A model generated the notes under the pieces. That model searched no databases, was not told where the DNA came from, and worked only from the letters and a program-made list of their open reading frames with translations. Below are positions 56,250 to 64,000 of a DNA stretch of 64,000 nt, one piece after another; position 1 is the first letter of the stretch; each line of letters starts with the position of its first letter. The stretch is from the NCBI GenBank assembly GCA_030765065.1, contig CM060978.1, positions 221,855,498-221,919,497 of the forward strand, in the 5' to 3' direction. The DNA is from Deroplatys truncata. Its lineage: Eukaryota; Arthropoda; Insecta; Mantodea; Mantidae. Made by a program: the position numbers and the translations under genes.

Positions 56250-57538
56250 AATACGACGCCAAAGCTGCTAAAGCATTTGGTAATTTCAAAGAATAATTTC
56301 AGCTAGTGCTTTGGCGTTTGAGGACAATTTACTTGTGGAAATGGATAGTACACCATTGCGAAGGCTCTGAAGCATTTGGTATAACTCGAGAGTTATTATA
56401 GTTAGTGTTCTAAATTTCTGGGCAATTTACATTTGGAAATTAATAATAAATTAGTGCTAAATTACCTAAGCATTTTGCAATTTCAGGAAATCATTACAGC
56501 GCGCGCTCTGACTTACCGGGTAATTACATTTAGAAATTGGCAATTAATCACTGACAAAGTATCTAAGCGGATAGTAATTTCAAAACATAACAGCTAGTGC
56601 TCTTCTCCGAAATTTATATTTGGAAATAGGTAGTAAATAAATGATAAGTTACTGTTTACATTTAGCTCTTTACATTTCAAAGAGTTATTCTAATTATGTG
56701 CTCCGAACTTCTGGAGTTAATAGTAACTCAGTGCTAAATTAATTATAGATTTTACTTCATAGAACCACTGCAGCTGGTGTTGGATAGTTTGCTTCATGAA
56801 ATATTTTATCGTCTGTTACGTCGTTTTAACTGCGTGGTCACGTCAGGACTGTTAGGAGATACCTTGTGATGGGTGTGTGGCGGACAGTTAGCCTTCTAGG
56901 TCTCATCCCTGCACCGTGCCATCTTATTTCGTTACATGTCCGCAGAGGCATCTGCATAGCAACTGTACCTCTGCTGGTGTCGAGCAGATGATAAATTCGA
57001 CAATTGTCCACAAAGGTGCATGTACAGCAACCGTATCTTTACTTCTACAAGTAATGGACAGATGGCATTAGATGCTGTACAGTCTACCAGCTTTCATTAT
57101 CTATGGATAGATGGCAGAGAATTCGCTATTACCGTCTATTTTTCATTTTACTATTGTTTTAGATTTTAGGTGGTAATTAGGGTCGTGGCATTAAATATCC
57201 AATCCGGCATTTACCATGAGGAAACCCGTAGAAACAACCCGGTCAGATTGATCGGTCATGGGATTTGACACGAGAATCTCCCGAATGAGGAACACACACG
57301 AGCCATCCGTTCGGTAATCATTGTCCAAGTATCCAATCGCTTCAGAACGTTGAAGAAGTATTGCAGCTGGAGCTCTGGCCTTCTACCCAACTCGTCTTTT
57401 GAAATTTATTATCGAATCATTGTTATCGTGGTCGAGCATTTAACAATTTCGAAGAATTACACTGAGGTGCTGCCCAGGATGAGACTTGTGGTAAATTGTT
57501 GCTATAGTAGTTAAGCAATTTCAAATAATTATTAATTT
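56250..57538. repeat. Degenerate minisatellite, period about 105-110 bp
   Basis: Successive units share, in order, AATTTCAnnnAATnATTACAG, CTAGTGCTCT, TGGGCAATTTACATTTGG, AAATnGGTAnTAAAT and AGTGCTAAATTACCTAAGC. About five units are visible in 56250-56780. Two more diverged units (about 57350-57538) lie beyond an inserted segment at about 56790-57345. Period was judged by eye from the spacing of the TTTACATTTGGAAAT and CAGCTAGTGCTCT blocks. Confidence 0.65.
56850..57335 (-). repeat. SINE-like insertion inside the minisatellite
   Basis: On the minus strand CTCATTCGGGAGATTCTCGTG and TGTCAAATCCCATGACCG form a tRNA-like head. GGGTTGTTTCTACGGGTTTC and a longer body follow. The body contains a two-fold repeat of about 65 bases (about 56938-57000 and 57005-57072). 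Ends are approximate and no target duplication was identified. Confidence 0.45.
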
Positions 57539-59285
57539 TTACTTTCTCTACTATGTATAGTAAGTAGGGGAAGTATTGTATTCCACCCAAAATTTCGATA
57601 CCAAGATTTCACCGGAAATACATGTTTTGAGACTCACTGAATCCAAAAAAAGCATTTTTGGAACATGTCCTTGTGTGTGTCTGTGTGTCTGTCTGTGTGT
57701 GTGTCAGTGTGTCTGTGAACAGCATAACTCAAAAACGAACAGTCGGATAAACATCAAACTTGGTATTTAGGTTGAGTATCTTTCAGAGATGGGACACGCA
57801 GGTTTTCAAGAAAATCCCCCCACCCCAGACTACCCTTTACATGGAACATTTTTCGAAAATTTTAATTTTCTCAAAAACGGCTCTAACGATTTTGATTAAA
57901 ATATCATATGTTTAAGATGTTGTCATGACAAATAAAATGTATATCTCGAACTTTCTGGGAATGTCTCCAAAAGTATTCTTCATTATGAACGACGTTTTCA
58001 TAACTGGTAAACCATAAGAGATAGACAAAATTTTACTACACGAAAAATGTAGATCGCGTTAAAATACACAATTTATGTCATATACATTTCTTTACTTGAG
58101 TGAACCGTTTGCGAGATATTGCTTGTTATTCCCTTATATTTTCCAATACTTATACTTTTTCTCAAATTCGTTATTAATTACTTTCTCTACTACGTATAGT
58201 AAGTAGGGGAAGTATTACATTCCACCCAAAAATTCGATACCGAGATTTCACCGGAAATACATGTTTTGAGACCTCCTGAATCCAAAAAAAGCATTTTTGG
58301 AAACATCTCCGTGTGTGTGTCTGTGTGTGTGTGTCTGTGTGTCTGTGTGTGTGTGTCTGTGAACAGCATAACTCAAAAACTAACAGTCGGATAAACACCA
58401 AACTTGGTATTTACGTTCAGTATCTTCCAGAGATGCGACACGAAGATTTTCAAGAAAATACCCCCACCCCAGACTACCCTTTACATGGAACATTTTTCGA
58501 AAATTTTAATTTTCTCAAAAATGGCTCTAACGATTTTGATGAAAATATCATATGTTTAAGATAATGTCATGAGAAATGAAATGTATATCTCGAAATTTCT
58601 GGGAATGTCTCCAAAAGTATTCTTCATTGTGAACGACTTTTGCATAACTGGTAAACCATAAGAGATAGACAAAATCTTACTACACAAACAATGTAGATCG
58701 CGTTAAAATACACAACTTATATCATATACATTTTTTTTGTTGAGTGAACCGTTTTCGAGATATTGCTTGTTATTTCCTTAAATTTTCCAATACTTATACT
58801 TTTTCTCAAATTCGTTATTCATTTTTTTATGTCCTGGACATGCAAAGAGAATGGAATGCGCCGCATAGCAACCAGCGATAAAATATTTGACTATCGCTTA
58901 AAAGCTACCATATTCCCCTTGCATCTACAAGAAAATTACAAATAAGATTGACATCTCGATATCTCGATTAATATGAAGCATATGGAGAATAGGCGTTTGT
59001 AAAAATAGATTGTACAAGAGTAGAGAAAGTCATGTGAGTGTAACACATCAGATTTTTTTTTATGTCCTGGACATGCAAAGAGAATGGAATGCGCCACATA
59101 GCAACCAGCGTTAAAATATTTGACTATCGCTTAAAAGCTACCATATTCCCTTTGCATCTACATGAATATTACCAATAAGATTGACATCTCGATATCTCGA
59201 TTAACATGAAGCATATGGAGAATAAGCGTTTGTAAAAATAGTTTGTACAAGAGTAGAGAAAGTCATGTGAGTGTAACACATCAGA
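57539..59285 (-). mobile_element. HLR copy (minus), outer member of a nested pair
   Basis: 57539-58177 carries the family's 3' end, a GT microsatellite (about 57672-57715) and most of the interior. The missing 5' quarter, from the T run and ATGTCCTGGACATGC onward, resumes at 59053-59285 and ends at ACACATCAGA. Joined, the two parts are about 872 bp, full length. The gap is filled exactly by the HLR at 58178-59052. Confidence 0.87.
58178..59052 (-). mobile_element. HLR copy (minus), inner member of a nested pair
   Basis: A complete copy of about 875 bp, from TTACTTTCTCTACTACG to GTGTAACACATCAGA, with a GT/CTGT microsatellite (about 58308-58362). It carries an unbroken version of the segment into which it inserted (about 58803-58838), which allows the empty site of its host copy to be compared directly. 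Confidence 0.9.
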
Positions 59286-59411
59286 TTTTTATAAATGTAT
59301 TGCCAGTTGTTGCTAAAGCAGTAAAGGCTTTTATAACTTTATTAGCGCTTAGTGCTATTAGCGTTTGTATTAGTGTTTAAATTATTACACATTGTATTTC
59401 TTTTATGTATA

Positions 59412-60640
59412 CATTATATGATCAAAAGTATCCGGACACCCCCCCAAACATACGTTTTTCATCTTAGGTGCATTGTACTGTCATCTACTGCCTGGTACTC
59501 ATTATCCGCGACCTCAGTAGTCATTAGACACGGTGAAACAGCAGAATGGGACGCTCCGTGGAACATTCAGACTTCGAACGTGGTCAGGTGATTGGGAGTC
59601 ACTTGTGTCAGAAGTCTGTGCGCGAGATTTCCACACTCCTAAACATCCCTAGGTCCACTGTTTCTGATGTGATAGTGAAGTGGAGACGTGAAGGGACATG
59701 TACAGCACAAAAGCGTACAGGCCGACCTCGTCTGTTGACTGACAGAGACCACCGACATTTGAAGAGTGTCGTAAAGTGTAATAGGAAGACATCTATCCAG
59801 ACCATCACACAGGAATTCCAAACTGCATCAGGATTCACTCCAAGTACTATGGCATATAGGCGTGAGGTGAGAAACCTTGGATTTCATGGTCGAGCGGCTG
59901 CTCATAAGCCACACATCGTGCAGGAAAATGCCAAACGACGCCTCGCTTCGTATAAGGAGCGTCAACATTACACGATTGGACAGTGGAAAAACGTTGTGTG
60001 GAGTGACAAATCACGGTACACAATGTGGCGAATGTGTGCCGTGGGTATGGCGAATGCCCGGTGAACGTCATCTGCCAGCGTGTGTAGTGCCAACAGTGAA
60101 ATTCGGAGGAGGTTGTGGTGTTATGGTGTGGTCGGGTTTTTCCTGGGGGGGCTTGTACCCCCTGTTGTTTTGCGTGGCGCAGACCTACACTGATATTTTA
60201 AGCATCTTCATGAGTCCCACTGTTGAAGAGCAATTCTGGGATGGCGATTGCATCTTTCAACACGATCGAGTACCTTTTCATACTGCACGGGCTGTGGTGG
60301 AGTGGTTACACGACAATAACATCCCTGTAATGGCCTGCATAGAGTCCTGACTTGATTCCTATAGAACACCTTTGGGATGTTTTGGAACGCCGACTTCGTG
60401 CCAAGCCTCACCGAACTACATCAATACCTCTCCTTAGTTCCGCACTCCGTGAAGAATGGGCTGCCATTCTCAAAGAAACCTTCCAGCACGTGATTGAAAG
60501 TATGCCTGCGAGAATGAACGCTGTCATCAAGGCTAAGGGTGGGCCAACACCATTTTGACTTCCAGCATTACCGATGGAGGGCGCTACGAACTTCTACGTC
60601 ATTTTCAGTCAGGTGTCCGGATACTTTTGATCACGTAGTG
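59412..60640 (+). mobile_element. Tc1-like element (DD34E), best-preserved copy
   Basis: TA flanks (59410-59411 and 60641-60642) and inverted ends GATCAAAAGTATCCGGACAC bound 1229 bp. The first frame (59546-60064) encodes 172 residues: helix-turn-helix 1 (residues 23-46, REISTLLNIPRSTVSDV), a GRPR linker (59-62), helix-turn-helix 2 (about 83-120) and the first catalytic Asp, D154 (VWSDKSRY). A small deletion after MW shifts the frame into 60000-60350, which carries [16 protein letters not shown] and the second Asp in FQHDRVPFH. A five-base loss near 60335 shifts it again into 60352-60558, with the catalytic Glu in PIEHLWDVLERRLR and a C-terminal GPTPF stop. All three catalytic residues survive in separate frames. 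Confidence 0.95.
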
Positions 60641-60934
60641 TATGTTACTTTTGGAATGCTTCTGAGAATGTAAATTAAAGTTATTAAGAAAACCTTCTTC
60701 CTGGCTTTTTGACCTTGTAACAACATGTATAATATAAATGTAGTATTGTCAGCGCTTTTGTGGATTAATTATGTTTTAATCCTTATTTTTGCTAACATAT
60801 GTATGTATAACTATATATATAGTAACGCAGGGGCTATGGCCCTAGGTTATCGGGAGATCGGCCGAGCAGTCGGATGCAAACAACGATAAGCACTCGCAAG
60901 CATAAGCACTGTGCGCGGTATCGGCTGATAACTA

Positions 60935-60952
60935 GAATCTTCTGGAAGCTTC
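60935..60952 (+). promoter_or_regulatory. Heat-shock element array 1 (distal)
   Basis: GAATCTTCTGGAAGCTTC consists of four perfect alternating GAA/TTC units with two-base spacers, the binding pattern of trimeric heat-shock factor. It lies about 105-120 bases upstream of the predicted start at 61055. Confidence 0.85.
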
Positions 60953-60985
60953 TTCTCCTTCTCCTCCAGAAAAGTGTCTAACTAG

Positions 60986-61013
60986 TTCTAGAACGTTCGA
61001 GAATCTTGTGGAA
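60986..61013 (+). promoter_or_regulatory. Heat-shock element array 2 (proximal)
   Basis: Six units in five-base phase: TTC at 60986, GAA at 60991, TTC at 60996, GAA at 61001, an imperfect TTG at 61006 and GAA at 61011. It ends about 14 bases before the TATA box, matching the proximal position seen in insect Hsp70 promoters. Confidence 0.88.
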
Positions 61014-61026
61014 AGATTCCATTGAC

Positions 61027-61060
61027 TATATAAGCTAGCGCTCTCGCGAGAGTCATTCAG
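61027..61060 (+). promoter_or_regulatory. Core promoter: TATA box and initiator
   Basis: TATATAAG at 61027-61034 is followed by a perfect arthropod initiator, TCATTC, at 61053-61058, with the start A at 61055, 28 bases from the TATA box. Together with the two heat-shock arrays this is a complete heat-inducible promoter by sequence. Confidence 0.8.
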
Positions 61061-61500
61061 CGCAAGCCGAATGCGTGTTGAGTTGCTTCGGTCAGTCAGT
61101 GAACCAGCGAGTTGATGGGTGTTTCCCTTTCGACATCCAGAGCGGTTCTCCGAGAGAGTCGGTGACAGTTGTGATGTGCATTGGGTACTACTGCGACGTG
61201 CAACAAATGCTACTGCGGAGCGACTGAATATAGAGGTCATGTGTTCTGCTCCCCAGTGAAATGAACCGTCCGGCGTAAAGAGGCTATGTAATGAAGGAAG
61301 TGAAGTGTTCACCTTAGTGATGTGACAGTAAACATCTAGTGAAGCTGAACTAGATAAGAACTTAGAACGGTGACAGTGAGATTTGAGAGAGGTTGCAGTT
61401 GAAAAACTGACAAAGTCACAAAATATACATATATATACCAGGGAGTCAGCTGCCCCTAGGTATTCGTATCTATGCAACCCGCAGTTTATATACTAATGTG
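61055..61500 (+). other. Putative heat-shock transcript 5' region, non-coding
   Basis: The 450 bases after the predicted start are less AT-rich than their surroundings and look like a long Hsp-type leader (GTGAAG, AACTAGATAAGAACTTAGA). No Hsp70 or other recognisable coding sequence begins here; the longest plus-strand ATG frame near 61115 gives only 36 residues. Alternatives are an Hsp gene whose coding part was lost, a heat-shock non-coding RNA, or a solo LTR with a heat-inducible promoter. Confidence 0.4.
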
Positions 61501-62400
61501 AAAACATTGAACCTTTCATCAAACAAACTGTTATTGTACCCCTATCCTTCTATTCATATACACAACCACCATTAAGGATTAAAGGCCTGAATGAGCCAAG
61601 GAGCCGCGAAAGGTTTTAAAAGACGGTTGTTCATGGATATAATGCTTGCAAGGAGATATTGGTATGTTTTCCCGAAGAACAGGACACAATGCGTGTTTTC
61701 TGGCCGAGTGGATTAGCTGCCGGGATGTAGTAAAGCACCAGTTAACTTCGGAAGTTCGAATTTAATACAAGCATCAAATTGTTTTGGTTATTTTTTCTTT
61801 CTCCTTGATTTTATTTTCTTTATTTTAGTATACTAATCTATTTATTTTTTTATTGGTTCTCCTGTGAGACAAAGACACAATAATTAGAATCAGATAATTG
61901 TGTATATGTTTAAGGCAATAATCTGTACCTATCTGGTGTGTAAACCGTGTCACGTAATTAGCTATTATTCTTTTGGGCACATATCGACGATATTAAATCT
62001 AACAGCTTTTGTTTCATGTTTAAATTTTATGTTTCACTTCTACAGACAAAGGATTTGTAAATGTGCTAAGTTCATGGTAAACAGAATAATAAATTGTTAA
62101 AGAACGTGGATTTCATCAACGAAGTAAACGTTCAAAATAACGACTCCCTTCATCAATGCACATTTAAGAACGTTGCCGGAGAGACATTCTTGCATGCTGT
62201 AAGATACCCGGTGTAATTTGCCTACATTCTTCACGTATGAATGCCCGGAAATGATTTGGGCTTTGCGGTTCTTCTTCTTTACGGTAGAAAAAACATGGTG
62301 ATTATTCTATTTTGTACACACTTATAATGTTTTCAAAAATGTTCTTTGTTTCATAATATCAAGTTATAGGCCCAAAGAGATAAAACAAAAGGTAATGCAA
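61501..62400. other. Non-coding with one tRNA-like SINE head
   Basis: About 61702-61766 reads GGCCGAGTGGATTAGCTGCC and later CGGAAGTTCGAATTT, a tRNA-like (Ser/Leu-type) SINE head without a closing acceptor stem. The rest is AT-rich with no supported feature. Confidence 0.4.
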
Positions 62401-62404
62401 AGTT

Positions 62405-62500
62405 TGAAATTCACCCGAAGGATTTGAACCCGAATTAAAGTGGCACAGAGTTAAATCAACCATGATAGTACCATTCCGCCAATGCTACCTGGTGAGCTGA
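62405..62500 (-). repeat. tRNA-like SINE head
   Basis: On the minus strand GGTAGCATTGGCGGAATGGT and a strong B-box, CGGGTTCAAATCC, are spaced as in a tRNA. The acceptor stem does not pair and no anticodon arm is convincing, so this is a SINE remnant. Confidence 0.45.
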
Positions 62501-63440
62501 GGTTCCTATACGAATTAGTAATCGCAGAACTAGACGCCACCTCGAATGTTTACACGCTTTTTGCAGCGTCATACAGTGTTTTGAGCTCGGTTTGGTGGTT
62601 TTAATTCAAACAAATAATCTGCATTAGTCATTACAATTACTGTATGATATGAAATACCATTTAGTTTGTGAAATAAGATAAATTATCTACCTAATACTTA
62701 ACATTTTTTGACAAGGGTGTACATTGACTAATGGCTTAAATCCAATTGGTAGCACTGCGTAGATCTGCCATTTTGTTTTCAAATGGTTTTGTCAACCGGT
62801 GTATGTTATAGGTAGTTCCTTCAGGGGCGTTTTCAAAGGGGTGCATGGATGTATGCTAAAGAATAAAAGTTTGTAAAATTGGCTAAAATTGCTAATGCAG
62901 CTCTCAGTGTCTCGGTGGGATGTTTTTGTGTATCGACATACATAGCCGTTGCATTCTGTCCCGTAAAATACTTATGCACTGAGTTATGTATCCCTCCACT
63001 ATAATGTGTTAGGCAAATCGGCCATTAGAAGGTATTCAAGAAAGGCGTAAGTCACATATGTCGCTTACGACGTTGCATAAATTCAAAAATAAATAGGCGC
63101 AGCTGACTCACCTTGTATAATGCATGGCAACTTAAGATGCTCCAGAATATCGATTAGTAAATGGCGTGACGCCTACTGTAGTTCTCCGCGAGCTGTGCAG
63201 TTGGTCAGAAGTATACGTTCAGCAATGCTGCATCCAACAATACCAGAAAATCCAACATTTTTATCTGCACCTCCTGAATGTTTGCTTGTTAGATAATACG
63301 CTCTACAGTATCTTAATTATTTGTCCCTTAGGAGGAAGGCAGATTTAAGTGGTGCGGGAAAGTAAGCAAATCGAAACATCTTCCTTATTATTAAATTTTC
63401 TGAAAAATTGTAAACAAGTAGACAAAATTAGACATTCCTA
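62501..63440. other. No recognisable feature
   Basis: AT-rich sequence; a 60-residue frame at 63166-63348 has no recognisable motif. Confidence 0.35.
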
Positions 63441-63660
63441 TGCAGAGACGCTTCATCAACGTGTCATGGGAGCCTGCGAAACCATTCCACACCAAGCGGG
63501 AGTATTTGAAAGGTCAGTCAATGAAGCGGAGGGTACTTTGAAACTTTATTATGATTTTCATTACAATAAAAAAACAAAGGACTTTCGGACAGAAATTAAA
63601 ATGGGCTTAATTTCATGTTTTGGTTTGAGGAACCCGCCCACAAAGTTTGTTTCCATAAAC
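63441..63660 (+). pseudogene. DD41D transposase C-terminal fragment
   Basis: The frame encodes AETLHQRVMGACETIPHQAG followed by VFERSV. It aligns with the C-terminal AETLHPRVMEACETIRHHPE segment that can be read at 7615-7690. The fragment then diverges; a later FGLRNPPTKF stretch may be the element's 3' untranslated region. Nothing upstream of 63441 matches the family. Confidence 0.6.
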
Positions 63661-64000
63661 TGATCTATAACTTAATTAAGTATTCTTGTTTGTTTATCAT
63701 ATTCAGTTTATTTATTAAACATTAATGATTTACTCTAATACAAGTGTATTTTATACTCTCTTTCTAAAATATTAACATTCTCTAAATATCCCTGTGTTAT
63801 TTGAAAAAAAGAAAGTGCAATAATAATCCCACTCGACGCTTCACAGTAGAGTGGACGGTAAGATAGTGGAACACGCATGCAGAAAGAGAGAAAATAAGTA
63901 GTGAAGAATAAGTTTTATTCGTCGCTAAAGTTCAGCGTCGCCGAATTTGGACCTAAGACTTCCGTAACCAGAGAATCAAAGGCCTCTTTTAGCAGAATAT
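63661..64000. other. No recognisable feature
   Basis: AT-rich; nothing supported before the window edge. Confidence 0.35.

Noticed and set aside
57660-57720. Regularly spaced GT/CTGT repeats that could resemble a CRISPR-like array
   Set aside because: They are simple-sequence microsatellites inside HLR copies, without unique spacers, in eukaryotic DNA.
60932-61477. 181-codon open frame on the minus strand, one of the longest in the window
   Set aside because: It runs antisense across the heat-shock arrays, TATA box and initiator. It is open mainly because the region is less AT-rich, and it shows no recognisable domain.

Overview
This is a gene-poor, AT-rich, repeat-dense piece of a eukaryotic nuclear genome, most likely from an insect or other arthropod. 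The evidence is a mix of Tc1 (DD34E), mariner (DD34D) and DD41D transposons, tRNA-derived SINEs, LINE debris, an LTR element primed by tRNA-Lys, and arthropod-style promoter signals. I see no bacterial gene organisation and no complete host gene. Almost every protein-like reading frame is a decayed transposon protein. Species cannot be read from the sequence.

Layout. 1-2690: 5' end of an LTR retrotransposon on the minus strand (gag, leader, primer-binding site, LTR), cut by the window edge. 5499-6425: internally deleted mariner. 6908-8211: deleted DD41D element followed by a fold-back MITE. 8771-17526: dominated by a helitron-like repeat family (here 'HLR'), including a three-level self-nested insertion at 10219-12855, with a Tc1 copy at 13653-14873. 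17926-24310: a SINE, then a pair of about 0.9-1 kb direct repeats around a GIY-YIG endonuclease remnant; the second direct repeat is split by an LTR-like repeat that is itself split by a mariner. 24890-34750: more HLR, LTR-like, Tc1 and SINE copies. 37676-40078: a SINE with a 15-bp target duplication next to a fairly young DD41D transposon with inverted repeats of about 290 bp. 40885-47315: two more LTR-like repeats and a full-length mariner that carries a 156-bp hAT-type MITE. 49290-50925: a LINE 3' end split by another DD41D element. 54541-59285: SINEs, an RNase H LINE remnant, a degenerate minisatellite and a nested HLR pair. 59412-60640: Tc1. 60935-61055: a textbook heat-shock promoter (two arrays of heat-shock elements, TATA box, initiator) with no recognisable coding sequence behind it.

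How the parts relate. The window reads as successive waves of mobile DNA landing in each other. Junctions give relative ages: old HLR before younger HLR; direct repeat before LTR-like repeat before mariner; mariner before hAT MITE; LINE before DD41D. No autonomous transposase looks intact. The two most interesting signals are the HLR family, whose reconstructed empty site shows insertion without target duplication, and the orphan heat-shock promoter.
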